This document shows, piece by piece, positions 8,653 to 17,315 of a stretch of DNA of 64,000 nucleotides (positions within the stretch are counted from its first letter, which is position 1; each line of letters starts with the position of its first letter). Below the pieces are notes generated by a model. The model saw nothing but the letters and a program-made list of their open reading frames with translations, made no database searches and had not been told where the DNA came from. A program made the translations under genes and the position numbers. Source of the stretch: Bordetella sp. LUAb4 (GTDB lineage: Bacteria; Pseudomonadota; Gammaproteobacteria; Burkholderiales; Burkholderiaceae_B). The stretch is from NCBI RefSeq assembly GCF_021325795.1, contig NZ_JAHPZX010000005.1:124001-188000 (forward strand). Direction: 5' to 3'.

Positions 8653-9612
8653 TCAGCCTTCGACCGGCGTGATCACCTTGCCTGTCTTCAGGAAAGACTC
8701 CAGGTTTTCCACCATCAGGTCTTCCATCGCCTTGCGGGTTTCCAGGGTCGCGCTGCCGATGTGCGGCAACAGCACCGCTTTCTCATTGGCCTTGAGCGCG
8801 TCCGGCACCTTGGGTTCCTGTTCGAACACGTCCAGCGCCGCATTGCCCAGCTTGCCCGATTCCAGGCATTCGATCAGCGCCGCTTCGTCGATGACGGGGC
8901 CGCGCGCGATATTGATGATGGTGCCCGTCGGGCCCAGGGCTTCCAGCACTTCCTTGTTGATCAGGTGGAAGGTGGTCGGGCCGCCCACGGTGGCGACCAC
9001 CAGGAAGTCCGCCCACTTGGCCAGCTCGACCAGCGACGCTTCATACTTGTAGGACACGCCGTCGCGCTGGCGGCGGCTGTGGTACCGCACGTCCATGTCG
9101 AAACCCAGGCCCCGCTTGGCGATGGCTTCGCCGATGCGGCCCAGGCCGACGATGCCCAGTTTCTTGCCGCTGACGCGCGAGCCCAGCGGAATGCCGCCGT
9201 GCACCTGGCCCCATTGGCCGGCACGCACGAAGCGGTCGCCGTGGGCGATGCGGCGGGCGCCCGCCAGCATCAGGCCCCAGGCCAGGTCGGCCACGCAATC
9301 CGTCAGCACGTCGGGCGTATTGCTTACCTGGATGCCGCGTGCATGCGCCGCCTTGATGTCCAGGGTCTCATAGCCCACGCCCCAGCTGCAGATGGCCTTC
9401 AGGTCGGGCAGGGCATTGATGATCTCGGCCGAGCAGCCGTAGTTGGCCGACGTCACCAGCGCGGTGATGCCTTTGCCGTGCTCGGCCAGCGCCGCCTTGC
9501 GATCCGGATATTTCCAGAGCTCGACGATGTCGTAGGCGCGCGCCAGGCGATCGTTGGCGGTGGGCGAGCCGGCATACGAGCCGACCTGAAGGATGCGGGT
9601 CTTGGCGGTCAT
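8653..9612 (-). CDS. D-2-hydroxyacid dehydrogenase (glyoxylate/hydroxypyruvate reductase type)
   Basis: A 319-residue NAD(P)-dependent dehydrogenase. It has a Rossmann motif GLGRIG at about residues 156-161, a following RR pair (YHSRRQRDG) that suggests NADPH preference, and the catalytic Arg (NIARGPVID), Glu (EQEPKV) and His (LPHIGSAT). It is probably cytosolic and reduces an alpha-keto acid such as hydroxypyruvate, glyoxylate or tartronate semialdehyde isomers. It is transcribed in the same direction as the Bug binding protein, with 184 bp between them. It may belong to the same hydroxy-acid pathway as the aldolase at 13071, but that is inferred only from proximity. Confidence 0.9.
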   Translation of the reverse strand: MTAKTRILQVGSYAGSPTANDRLARAYDIVELWKYPDRKAALAEHGKGITALVTSANYGCSAEIINALPDLKAICSWGVGYETLDIKAAHARGIQVSNTPDVLTDCVADLAWGLMLAGARRIAHGDRFVRAGQWGQVHGGIPLGSRVSGKKLGIVGLGRIGEAIAKRGLGFDMDVRYHSRRQRDGVSYKYEASLVELAKWADFLVVATVGGPTTFHLINKEVLEALGPTGTIINIARGPVIDEAALIECLESGKLGNAALDVFEQEPKVPDALKANEKAVLLPHIGSATLETRKAMEDLMVENLESFLKTGKVITPVEG

Positions 9613-9696
9613 GATGTGTATCTGTAGCTGAGTGGGTGAAGGGGAAGGGGAAAGAAGAAAGGGGAGGAGCAGAAATCGGACCCTGCGGCTTCATAT

Positions 9697-9754
9697 AAAA
9701 ACGAACCCGAAAACGAACCCGAAAACGAAAACGAAAGCGAACGGGAAAACGATC
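9697..9754. repeat. Purine-rich short repeat (ACGAACCCGAAA / ACGAAA units)
   Basis: ACGAACCCGAAA occurs twice in tandem and then decays into ACGAAA, ACGAAAG and CGAACGGGAAAACG units. It lies in the 184-bp gap between the dehydrogenase and Bug genes. No coding potential was recognised. Confidence 0.65.
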
Positions 9755-9796
9755 GCGTAAGCCAGGTCGCGGGCAAGGGCGCAGGGTCCACGCATG

Positions 9797-10774
9797 CTAC
9801 TCCATCTTGATGCCGCTCTTGGCGATCACATCCTGCCAGCGCTTGACCTCACCTTGCTGGAAAGCGGTGAATTCGGCGGGGCTGTTGGCGACCACTTCGA
9901 AGCCCAGGCCATGCAGGGTCTCCTGCACCTGCTTTTCTCGCAGGGTCTTGCGCAATGCGTTGGAAAGCTGCTCGACCACCGGCTTGGGCGTACTGGCCGG
10001 CACGGCGAAGCCTTGCCAGGAATAAACGACCATGTCCTGCAATCCGGCCTGAGCCATGGTGGGCACGTCGGGCAGATCAGGGATGCGGGCATCACCCGTG
10101 GTGGCCAGCGCCTTGAGCTTGCCGCCCTTGATATGCGTCAGCACCGCGCCCAGATTCTGGAAAGACACGTTGACCTGGTTGCCCATCAGGTCGCTGATGG
10201 CCGCGGCACCGCCGCGATAGGGCACATCCACGCCCGTGGTGCCGGTCTTCTGGCGGAACAGCACGGCCGACAGGTGGTCGGACGAGCCCGTGCCGGACGA
10301 CGCGTAGGACACCGCGCCGGGATTGGCCTTGGCATAGGCGATCAGTTCGGCGACGTTATTGGCCGGAAACTTGGGCGCGGCCACCAGCACATTGGGATTG
10401 CGCACCGCTTGGGTCAGGTACGTGAAATCCTTGCTGGGGTTGTACGATAAGTTTTGGTAGAGCGCCTGGTTGATGGCGAAAGTACCGATGGAGCCCACCA
10501 TCATGGTGTAGCCGTCCGGGGCCGAGCGGGCCAGCGCCTGCGCGCCGATGGCACCGTTGGCGCCCGGCTTGTTCTCCACCAGGAAGGTCTGCTTGAGTAG
10601 CTGGGACAGGCCCGGCGTGACGGCCCGCGCCGTGATGTCGGAAGAACCCCCCGGCACGAAAGGAACGATGACGGTAACGGCTTTGTCGGGGTAGGATGCG
10701 GCCTGGGCAACGCCGGCGCTTCCAAGCAGCAGTCCCGCGGTGACTGTGGCAAGGGTGCGGATGATGGGCTTCAT
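9797..10774 (-). CDS. Bug-family (TctC) tripartite tricarboxylate-type binding protein
   Basis: A 325-residue periplasmic binding protein with a Sec signal peptide (cleavage near AQA-ASYPDK, residue 25) and Bug landmarks: YPDKAVTVIVPFVPGGSSDITAR (split over residues 28-50), ENKPGANGAIGA, APDGYTM, VPYRGGAAAISDL and DLPDVPTMAQAG. The family binds carboxylates such as tricarboxylates, amino acids or hydroxy-acids. An AGGAG ribosome site lies 6 bp before the ATG. No membrane partners (TctA/TctB) are nearby, which is common for the expanded Bug families of Bordetella-like bacteria. Confidence 0.92.
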   Translation of the reverse strand: MKPIIRTLATVTAGLLLGSAGVAQAASYPDKAVTVIVPFVPGGSSDITARAVTPGLSQLLKQTFLVENKPGANGAIGAQALARSAPDGYTMMVGSIGTFAINQALYQNLSYNPSKDFTYLTQAVRNPNVLVAAPKFPANNVAELIAYAKANPGAVSYASSGTGSSDHLSAVLFRQKTGTTGVDVPYRGGAAAISDLMGNQVNVSFQNLGAVLTHIKGGKLKALATTGDARIPDLPDVPTMAQAGLQDMVVYSWQGFAVPASTPKPVVEQLSNALRKTLREKQVQETLHGLGFEVVANSPAEFTAFQQGEVKRWQDVIAKSGIKME

Positions 10775-10867
10775 GTTGTCTCCTGGTTTTTTTGTCGGCG
10801 GGTCTGGCCCGACCTCGGCGCTATGCCCGCGCTCGCAGCTTATGTGATCGGTTGTCCGATGTCTAGC

Positions 10868-10878
10868 TTGTTAAACAA
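10868..10878. promoter_or_regulatory. Possible GntR/FadR-type operator
   Basis: TTGTTAAACAA is a perfect 5-1-5 palindrome in the divergent region between the Bug gene and the GntR-type regulator gene. FadR-subfamily operators are short dyads of similar form. Assignment to this regulator is inferred from position. Confidence 0.4.
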
Positions 10879-10947
10879 TGCATGGATTCTGCCGTCCATA
10901 TGTCAACCAAGTATACTGGCGAGCCTTCCGAGGGACAGGAGACATCA

Positions 10948-11733
10948 TTGCCCAAACCGCGCAGCCTGCCGGCCACCCGCAACGGTACGATGGGGAACGC
11001 CAGCGCGCCCGTGCCGGATGCAAAACCGCTGGCCATCGACCGCGGCCAGCGCGTGCGGCTGGGAGATCAGCTGTATGGGCAGATCTTCGACCGGATCGCC
11101 TCGGGGCGCTTGAATGTCGGCGACAAATTGCCGTCCGAACACGAGATCTGCGAACAGTTCGGCGTGTCACGGCCCGTCGTACGGGAAGCCTTGCTGCGCC
11201 TGCGCGCGGATGGTCTGGTCAATGCCTATCAAGGCTTGGGAACCTTCGTCAGCCATCAGCCTGCGCCACGCCTGAAGGCCTTGGGTGACGTGCAGAACGT
11301 CAGCGCTTATTTGCGCGCGCAGGAAGTGCGCATGGCCTTGGAAGGCGATGCCGCGCGTCTGGCCGCGGCGCGCCGCAACGAAGATCAACTGCAGAAAATC
11401 GTCGACGCGGACCGCGCGTTCTCGGAAGGGCTGGCCCATGGCCGTGTCTCCGCCGAGGCCGATCTCGCGTTTCACGCCAGCATCGCCGAGGCCAGCGGCA
11501 ACGATTTCTACCTGGCCGTGCTGGAAACCATCCATGAATCCATTCAGGGTTTCATGCGCCTGTCGCTGAACCTGACCCGGACCGGTTCGCGTCAACGCGC
11601 CGAACGGGTGGCGGACGAGCATGCCGCCATCCTGGCCGCGATACGCGAGCAGGATGGCGAACGCGCGCGCGTCGCCATGCAATTCCATCTGGGACAGGCG
11701 CGCAATAGATTGGTCGACAGAGAGCGTGATTGA
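10948..11733 (+). CDS. GntR-family regulator, FadR subfamily (FCD domain)
   Basis: A winged-helix regulator: the HTH (KLPSEHEICEQFGVSRPVVREALLRLRADGLV) is followed by an all-helical FCD ligand domain with the expected metal-binding pattern (DLAFHASIAEASGN, then the distal DEHAAILAAIREQD). I start it at the TTG at 10948 (261 residues) because CAGGAG stands 6-7 bp before it. An in-frame ATG at 10882 would add 22 residues but has no ribosome site. It is divergent from the Bug gene and upstream of the dehydrogenase and aldolase genes, so it probably controls both sides in response to a carboxylate. Confidence 0.87.
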   Translation: MPKPRSLPATRNGTMGNASAPVPDAKPLAIDRGQRVRLGDQLYGQIFDRIASGRLNVGDKLPSEHEICEQFGVSRPVVREALLRLRADGLVNAYQGLGTFVSHQPAPRLKALGDVQNVSAYLRAQEVRMALEGDAARLAAARRNEDQLQKIVDADRAFSEGLAHGRVSAEADLAFHASIAEASGNDFYLAVLETIHESIQGFMRLSLNLTRTGSRQRAERVADEHAAILAAIREQDGERARVAMQFHLGQARNRLVDRERD

Positions 11734-11765
11734 GCCAAGCCAGAACATTCCACAGGAGACAGGAA

Positions 11766-12875
11766 GTGGCAGTCAAGGACAGTGAGATCTTCAAAGCGCC
11801 CCTGGACAAGGTGCGCGAACAGATTCTGCAAGTGCTGCGGGCGTGGGGCATGCCGGCCGATCTGGCGGACACCACCGCCGCGCTGATGAGCGAGACGGAC
11901 GCCCTGGGCGTCGATTCGCACGGCATTTCCATGCTGCCCAACTACGAGGACAAAGTGCGTGCCGGCACCTTGAACATCGCCGCGCGCGCGAGCGTGGTGC
12001 GCGACAGTCCCGCCAGCGCCTTGCTCGATGCGCAGGGCGGGCTGGGCTATCCGGCGGCGGCGCAGGCCATGAACCTGGCGGTGGACAAAGCCTTGGCGCA
12101 AGGGGTGGGCGCGGTGGCCGTGCGCAATTCGCATCACTTCGGCGCGGCGGGTGTGTACGCGCGTATCGCCGTGCGCCGTGGCGTGGTCGGCCTGGTGACC
12201 AGCAGCGCCAATGGCGTGATCATGGTTCCCACCGGCGCGGCGCGGCCCATGCTGGGCACCAATCCCTTGTCGTTCGCGGCACCGGCCGGCAAGCATGAGC
12301 CCTTCGTGCTGGACATGGCTACCACCACGGTGGCGGCCAACAAGGTCAAGGTCTATGACTTCCATGGCAAGGATCTGCCGCCGGGCTGGGCCGTCGACGG
12401 ACAAGGCCGGCCGGTGACTGATTCGGCCGAGGCCATGGCATACATCTTCGATCGTCCGGAAGGCGGTCTGACACCGGTGGGCGGCACGTCCGCGATGAGC
12501 AGCCACAAGGGCTACGGCCTGGCGATGATGGCGCAGATCCTGGGGTCGACGCTGACCGGCAGCGAGTTTGCCTTGACCTATGCGCAGCGGCGCCAGGCGG
12601 GCCAACCCGACAATATCGGCCACTTCTTCCTGGCCCTGAATCCGGCGGCGTTCCGTGACGCGGGCGCGTTCGAGGCCGACTTGGATGAAATGATCGATGC
12701 CGTGCACGACATGCCGCGTGCCGATCCGGCCGTGCCCGTGATGGTGGCCGGCGAGCCGGAAGCCGCCCAGCGCGCCCGCCGCGAAGTGGAGGGAGTGCCG
12801 ATTCCGCCGGCGCTGGACGAGAAGCTGCGCGCCATCTGCGAACGCTGTGGCGCGCCGTATTTGTTGGCCGCTTAA
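11766..12875 (+). CDS. Ldh-family (malate/L-lactate/sulfolactate-type) dehydrogenase
   Basis: A 369-residue protein of the NAD(P)-dependent Ldh_2 family, unrelated to classical MDH/LDH. Landmarks are the early DALGVDSHGISMLPNY, AVRNSHHFGAAGVYA with the catalytic His, and GTNPLSFAAPA. Family members oxidise (S)- or (R)-2-hydroxy acids (malate, sulfolactate, ureidoglycolate, 2,3-diketogulonate). The GTG at 11766 was chosen because AGGAG at 11754-11758 is correctly spaced. An upstream in-frame TTG at 11730 overlaps the regulator stop and lacks such a site. It lies between a FadR-type regulator and a GarL-like aldolase, fitting a sugar-acid or hydroxy-acid route. Confidence 0.9.
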   Translation: MAVKDSEIFKAPLDKVREQILQVLRAWGMPADLADTTAALMSETDALGVDSHGISMLPNYEDKVRAGTLNIAARASVVRDSPASALLDAQGGLGYPAAAQAMNLAVDKALAQGVGAVAVRNSHHFGAAGVYARIAVRRGVVGLVTSSANGVIMVPTGAARPMLGTNPLSFAAPAGKHEPFVLDMATTTVAANKVKVYDFHGKDLPPGWAVDGQGRPVTDSAEAMAYIFDRPEGGLTPVGGTSAMSSHKGYGLAMMAQILGSTLTGSEFALTYAQRRQAGQPDNIGHFFLALNPAAFRDAGAFEADLDEMIDAVHDMPRADPAVPVMVAGEPEAAQRARREVEGVPIPPALDEKLRAICERCGAPYLLAA

Positions 12876-12876
12876 C

Positions 12877-12916
12877 GGCCACGTAATGGCCACGTAATGG
12901 CCACGTAATGGCCACG
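12877..12916. repeat. 11-bp tandem repeat GGCCACGTAAT, 3.6 copies
   Basis: Units begin at 12877, 12888, 12899 and 12910, and the last is truncated after GGCCACG. The repeat starts immediately after the dehydrogenase stop codon. A whole number of copies is not a multiple of three and the region is non-coding. Confidence 0.9.
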
Positions 12917-13070
12917 GATCGCCGGTGCATGCCTGCGCAACGCGCATCGGCGCCATGCCAAATAACCGTCTGGCGGGCTTGCTGCCTGCCAGGCCCCAGG
13001 CATCCGCGGCACCGCTCATTGAATAGCACATCAACTCGCCCGCGGGTTTACACAGGAAGCAGGAAGCACC

Positions 13071-13835
13071 ATGACTTCACCTTTACCCAATCGTTTCCGT
13101 CAGCGCATCCTTGCGCGTGAACGGGTCATCGGTTTCTGGATGTGCATGTCCAGCCACATCACGGCCGAACTGGCCGGCCTGGCCGGCTACGACTGGCTGC
13201 TATTGGACGGCGAACATTCGCCCAATGAAATCCCCATGTTCCTGCAGCAGCTGCAGGCCGTGCAGGGCAGCGACGCCGCGCCCGTGGGCCGGCCGACACA
13301 GAACGATCCGGTGGAGATCAAGCGCTTCCTGGATATCGGCTTCTACAACTTCCTGATTCCCTTCATCGAGTCGGCCGACGAGGCGCGCCGGGCCGTGGCC
13401 GCGACCCGTTATCCGCCTGAGGGTATTCGCGGTGTGGCGGGCATGCATCGCAGCAATCTGTACGGCACGGTGCCGGATTACCTGAAGACCATCAACGACA
13501 ATATCTGCGTGCTGCTGCAGATCGAAAGCCAGGCCGGTGTCGATGCCATCGACGAGATTGCCGCGGTGCCTGGCGTGGACGGTATTTTCATCGGGCCTTC
13601 GGATCTGGCGGCGGCCTTGGGCCATCTTGGCAATCCCGGCCATCCGGACGTGCAGAAGACCATCCGCCACCTGTACGACCGGGCGACCGCGCACGGCAAG
13701 GCCGTCGGCATTCTGGCGCCCGTCGTGGAAGACGCGCGTCGGTATATCGACATGGGCATGCACTTCATCGCGGTCGGCACGGACCTGGGCGTGTTCAAGC
13801 AGGCCACGTTCGCGTTGCGAGAGGCTTTCCGCTGA
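13071..13835 (+). CDS. garL: HpcH/HpaI-family aldolase, GarL-like (5-keto-4-deoxyglucarate aldolase)
   Basis: A 254-residue class II aldolase. The sequence closely follows E. coli GarL from memory, including [66 protein letters not shown] and [10 protein letters not shown]. Metal ligands are expected at the Glu of LLQIESQ and the Asp of GPSDLA. GarL splits 5-keto-4-deoxy-D-glucarate into pyruvate and tartronate semialdehyde. The related HpaI and rhamnonate aldolases share the fold, so the true substrate could differ. A ribosome site AGGAAG precedes the ATG. It lies 195 bp downstream of the Ldh-family gene, with a tandem repeat between them. Confidence 0.85.
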   Translation: MTSPLPNRFRQRILARERVIGFWMCMSSHITAELAGLAGYDWLLLDGEHSPNEIPMFLQQLQAVQGSDAAPVGRPTQNDPVEIKRFLDIGFYNFLIPFIESADEARRAVAATRYPPEGIRGVAGMHRSNLYGTVPDYLKTINDNICVLLQIESQAGVDAIDEIAAVPGVDGIFIGPSDLAAALGHLGNPGHPDVQKTIRHLYDRATAHGKAVGILAPVVEDARRYIDMGMHFIAVGTDLGVFKQATFALREAFR

Positions 13836-13913
13836 AGCAGGACATAGGGATCCCGGCTGAGCGGCTGGGGTCTCTGCATTTCGCCACCTTTCGCGGCGAT
13901 AAGGCGAACAAAG

Positions 13914-13948
13914 TCAAAGGGCCGAATCCACGAGGACTCAGCCCTTGA
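13914..13948. terminator. Possible bidirectional terminator hairpin
   Basis: AAGGGC at 13917-13922 pairs with GCCCTT at 13941-13946, and an inner TCC/GGA pairing extends the stem across two mismatches around an ACGA loop. T-rich bases follow on the minus strand (CTTTGACTTTG). It lies between the convergent aldolase and rpsT genes. Confidence 0.45.
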
Positions 13949-14023
13949 TTTGCCTACCTTGCTTTACGGCGTTGCCCTGCTGCGCGCGCGAAGACACCAG
14001 CGCGCGCGGTTTACGCAGGACAG

Positions 14024-14045
14024 GTCCGGATCCGGAGATCCGGAC
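14024..14045. terminator. Perfect 9-bp hairpin just downstream of rpsT
   Basis: GTCCGGATC pairs with GATCCGGAC around a CGGA loop, 8 bp past the rpsT stop. No T-run follows. A second GC-only dyad (CGCGCGCG at 13983-13990 and 14001-14008) lies just beyond. Together they may end or stabilise the rpsT message. Confidence 0.45.
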
Positions 14046-14053
14046 AATCACAA

Positions 14054-14317
14054 TCAGGCCAGGCCCTTGACGGCAGCAGCCAGGCGGCTCTTGTGGCGAG
14101 CGGCCTTGTTCTTGTGGATGATGTTCTTGTCAGCCACGCGATCGATCACGCTGGTCGACTTTTGCAGCACAGCGGCGGCGGCAGCCTTGTCGCCCGCTTC
14201 AATGGCTTGGCGCACGCGCTTGATGGCGGTACGCAGCATCGAGCGCAGGCTCGAGTTGTGCTTGTTGCGCTCGACGGATTGACGGGCACGCTTGCGGGCT
14301 TGGGCAGTGTTGGCCAT
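14054..14317 (-). CDS. rpsT: 30S ribosomal protein S20
   Basis: An 87-residue, Lys/Arg/Ala-rich protein that begins [20 protein letters not shown] and contains [22 protein letters not shown], the highly conserved S20 core. S20 binds 16S rRNA early in small-subunit assembly. It stands as a single gene, with murJ a little further upstream on the same strand, a common arrangement in this group. Confidence 0.98.
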   Translation of the reverse strand: MANTAQARKRARQSVERNKHNSSLRSMLRTAIKRVRQAIEAGDKAAAAAVLQKSTSVIDRVADKNIIHKNKAARHKSRLAAAVKGLA

Positions 14318-14405
14318 ATTGCTATTAAGTTAAGAATTCGGCAAAGCTCGACATTCTAACAAGAATCGACGCGAATGCAAGCGTTTGTCTTCGAGTTGTC
14401 TGAAA

Positions 14406-15455
14406 TCAGGCTTGCAAGACGTCGATGGAAACCAGCCAGGGCAAGCGCTTGATCGTAATGGGCACGGTGCGCGCCAGGGTTTCCAGTGTAGCGTCGGAGT
14501 CGTCCAACGGAAACTGCCCCGTGACCAGCAGGCCGCCCGCGGGTATCGACACGCGCAACAGGCCGCTGCGGTAGGGCCGCAGGGCCGCCACGATATCGGC
14601 CAGGGGCCGGTTGCGCACGGCGATCCAGCCGGTTTCCCAGGCGGCATCGGCCATCAGTTCGGCGCGCGGCGTGTCGATCTGCATATCGTCGAAACGCGCG
14701 CCCATGCCGGCCCCCAGCGTGGCGCGGGCCTGGTTGCTGGTGACGATTTCCACTTCATGCTCGTGCACCACCACCAGCGACCGGCGCATCTGCTGGCGCA
14801 CCATGTAACGCGTGCCCAACGACCGCACCGAACCTTGTTCGGTGTGGATGTAGAACGGCCGGTTGGGATCGCGCGCCACGGAAACCGTGACGGCGCCTTC
14901 CAGCAGGCGCACGTTGCGCGTGGCACCGGCGAAATCCAACTCGATACGCGTGCGCGCGTCCAGCAGGATCTGGCTGCCATCGGACAGCAGGTATTGGCGC
15001 CGCTCGCCTGTTGCCGTGGCGGCATCGGCCGCCAGGTTCTTCAGCGGATACAGCTCATTGATGACGGTCATCCCGACCAGGCTGGCCGCCAAGGCGCCGC
15101 CGCCGACCAGCAAGCGCCGCCGCGCGGCGCCGTGTACCAGCTTGGGCGATACCAGGGCCGTATTGGCGGCCGCGCGCCCAGGTCCGACCTGCAGCCGGCT
15201 GGCGCCGGTCACTGCTTGGGATTGAGCCTGCGGGGCATAGCCGGCGGGATAGAAGTCGCTGAGGCGGCCAAAGGACGAACCCAACGCGGACGTCAGCTGG
15301 TTCCAGGCGCTCTCATGCAGGGGATCCGATTCCCGCCATGCCATGAAGTCCGCGTAATCGGCAGGCGATGCGCGGCCGGAACGCAGCAGCAGCAGCCAGT
15401 TGACGACCTGGTCTGCCACGGGCGAAGAGGGTTCCGGTATTGCGTCCTGTCTCAC
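14406..15455 (-). CDS. FecR-type anti-sigma/signal-transduction protein, orphan
   Basis: A 349-residue FecR-family protein. The N-terminal cytoplasmic domain (about residues 13-52: VADQVVNWLLLLRSG, MAWRESDPLHESAWNQL) is the sigma-binding part. A twin-arginine-preceded hydrophobic segment follows at about 112-132. The periplasmic FecR domain then includes RRQYLLSDGSQILLDARTRI and DPNRPFYIHTEQGSV, and a C-terminal STN-like secretin/TonB short region ends the protein. FecR normally relays a TonB-receptor signal to an adjacent FecI sigma factor. Neither gene is present here: rpsT is downstream and murJ upstream. The partner must be elsewhere or the gene is a remnant. Confidence 0.88.
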   Translation of the reverse strand: MRQDAIPEPSSPVADQVVNWLLLLRSGRASPADYADFMAWRESDPLHESAWNQLTSALGSSFGRLSDFYPAGYAPQAQSQAVTGASRLQVGPGRAAANTALVSPKLVHGAARRRLLVGGGALAASLVGMTVINELYPLKNLAADAATATGERRQYLLSDGSQILLDARTRIELDFAGATRNVRLLEGAVTVSVARDPNRPFYIHTEQGSVRSLGTRYMVRQQMRRSLVVVHEHEVEIVTSNQARATLGAGMGARFDDMQIDTPRAELMADAAWETGWIAVRNRPLADIVAALRPYRSGLLRVSIPAGGLLVTGQFPLDDSDATLETLARTVPITIKRLPWLVSIDVLQA

Positions 15456-15734
15456 AGGTGTTCCAGGGCGAGCGTCGTCGGTATGAGGGGATATTGCATT
15501 GTAAATCGGATTGTAAATATTAAAGCGTTTTCTGAACTATGGGGTGGTTTCCCCAATGAATTTAAAGAGGAGTAGTCCGGACCTCGCCCTTACGGATGAG
15601 GATCAGGGTAGAAATATACGGAAATTTATTGAAATATTGTTAATTCCGGGGACGGGCCTAGGGGTATTGGGGCATACCCTGCCGTTCAACCCTCGGCCGG
15701 CGGCGCGGCCTCGGTGGCATTCGCTGTCGCCGCT
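15456..15734. other. AT-richer gap between fecR-like gene and murJ
   Basis: This stretch of about 280 bp is noticeably richer in A and T than its surroundings (for example 15607-15650), which suggests promoter DNA for the FecR-like gene. A short reading frame crosses it and runs into the antisense of murJ, but it has no recognisable protein character. No dyad or repeat was noticed. Confidence 0.4.
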
Positions 15735-17300
15735 TCAGTGCGATTCGATGCCGCGCCGCTTGAAATCACGCGGCCGCACGCCGCATAGCAGCAGCACGGC
15801 GCCATAGGTAGCGGCGCTGCCTGCCAGGACGACGGCCAGCCAGAGCGCGCGCTCGCCGCTATGCGCTTGCAGGGCGATCCAGTTTAGATGGCGGTCCGCG
15901 TAGACCAGCACCGCGGCCATGGCCAGCAGGGCCGGCAGCAAGCGCAGCACGAATGCGCCCCAACCCGGGCCGGGCCGATAGACACCGCGGCGCAGCAGGA
16001 TGACGAGCAGCAGCAGCGCATTCAGGCAGGCACCCAAGCCTATGGCCAAGGCCAGGCCGGCATGCGCCAGGCGCGGTACCAGTACCAGGTTCAAGCATTG
16101 GGTCAGCACCAGCACCACCACGGCGATCTTGACCGGCGTGCGTATGTCCTGCCGCGCATAGAAGCCGGGGGCCAGGATCTTTACCGACAACAGGCCGATC
16201 AGGCCGACGCCATAGGCCATGACGGCGATGCGGGTCTGGGCCACGTCGTGGGCGGAGAAAGCGCCGTAATGGAAGAGCGTGGCGACCAGGCCGTCGGACA
16301 GTAGCGCCAGGCCCACCGAGCCGGGCAGGCCAACCAGCAGGGTCAGCCGCAAGCCCCAGTCGAGCAGGGTGCTGTAGGCTTGCTTGTCCGCCCGGGCATT
16401 GGCCGCCGACAGGCTGGGCAGCAGCACCGTGCCCAGCGCCACGCCCAGCATGGCGGTGGGAAATTCCATCAGGCGGTCGGCATAGGACAGCCAGGTGACG
16501 CTGCCGGCGGGCAGCCAGGTCGCGATATTGGTGTTGATCAGTAGCGAGATCTGCGCCACCGACACGCCCAGTGTCGCCGGCAGCATCTGCTTGAGGATGC
16601 GTTGTACGGTGGGATCGGCCCAGGCTTCGCCCATGCGCAGCGAAAAGCGCGGTGCCATGCCCAAACGCAGCAGGGCGGCCCATTGGATGGCCAGTTGCAG
16701 CACGCCGCCCACCAGCACGCCGATCGCCAGCGCATAAATGGGCGGGTTGATATGGGGCGCCAGCCAGATGCAGGCCGCGATCATGGCCACGTTCAGCAGC
16801 ACCGGGGTGAAGGCCGGCACGGCGAAGTGGCGCCAGGTGTTGAGGACGCCCGATGCGAATGCCACCAGGGACATGCACAGGATGTAGGGGAACATCACGC
16901 GCGTCATCCACACGGCGCCGTCGAAGCCGGCGGCATCGGCGCCGCTGCGCAAGCCGCTGGCCATGGCCATGACCACCCAGGGCGCGGCCACCATGCCGAT
17001 CACGGTGACTACCATCAGGACGACGGTGAGCAGCAACGCGACCTTGTCCAGCAAAGGCCGCACGCCGTCGTCGCCGTGCTTGGCCCGCGCGGCGCCCAGG
17101 ATGGGGACGAAGGCTTGCGCGAACGCGCCCTCGGCGAACAAGCGCCGTAGCAGGTTGGGAATGCGGAAGGCGACCCAGAAGGCGTCGGTCAGCGGGGCGG
17201 CGCCAAAGGCGCGCGCCACCAGAATGTCACGGACCAGGCCCGCGACGCGCGACAACAAGGTAAAACTGCTGACCGTCGAGGCCGACCGCAACAAGCTCAT
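15735..17300 (-). CDS. murJ: Lipid II flippase MurJ (MviN)
   Basis: A 521-residue polytopic membrane protein of the MOP superfamily with about 14 predicted membrane segments. The family start is present (LLRSASTVSSFTLLSRVAGLVRD), along with FRIPNLLRRLFAEGAFAQAFVP and the ISLLINTNIATWLPAGSVTWL region. It moves lipid II across the inner membrane for peptidoglycan synthesis. It lies 15 bp after the SDR gene on the same strand, so the two could be co-transcribed. Confidence 0.96.
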   Translation of the reverse strand: MSLLRSASTVSSFTLLSRVAGLVRDILVARAFGAAPLTDAFWVAFRIPNLLRRLFAEGAFAQAFVPILGAARAKHGDDGVRPLLDKVALLLTVVLMVVTVIGMVAAPWVVMAMASGLRSGADAAGFDGAVWMTRVMFPYILCMSLVAFASGVLNTWRHFAVPAFTPVLLNVAMIAACIWLAPHINPPIYALAIGVLVGGVLQLAIQWAALLRLGMAPRFSLRMGEAWADPTVQRILKQMLPATLGVSVAQISLLINTNIATWLPAGSVTWLSYADRLMEFPTAMLGVALGTVLLPSLSAANARADKQAYSTLLDWGLRLTLLVGLPGSVGLALLSDGLVATLFHYGAFSAHDVAQTRIAVMAYGVGLIGLLSVKILAPGFYARQDIRTPVKIAVVVLVLTQCLNLVLVPRLAHAGLALAIGLGACLNALLLLVILLRRGVYRPGPGWGAFVLRLLPALLAMAAVLVYADRHLNWIALQAHSGERALWLAVVLAGSAATYGAVLLLCGVRPRDFKRRGIESH

Positions 17301-17315
17301 TACTGGAATCTAGGC

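Noticed and set aside
8653-13835. Link of the Ldh-family dehydrogenase and aldolase to the neighbouring sulfatase as a sulfolactate or sulfoquinovose route
   Set aside because: Ldh-family members include sulfolactate dehydrogenases, but no sulfo-lyase, dehydratase or sulfonate exporter is present and the genes are separated by a terminator and oppositely oriented genes.
15544-15807. A short plus-strand frame in the gap upstream of the FecR-like gene
   Set aside because: It runs 73 bp into the antisense of murJ and has no recognisable protein character.
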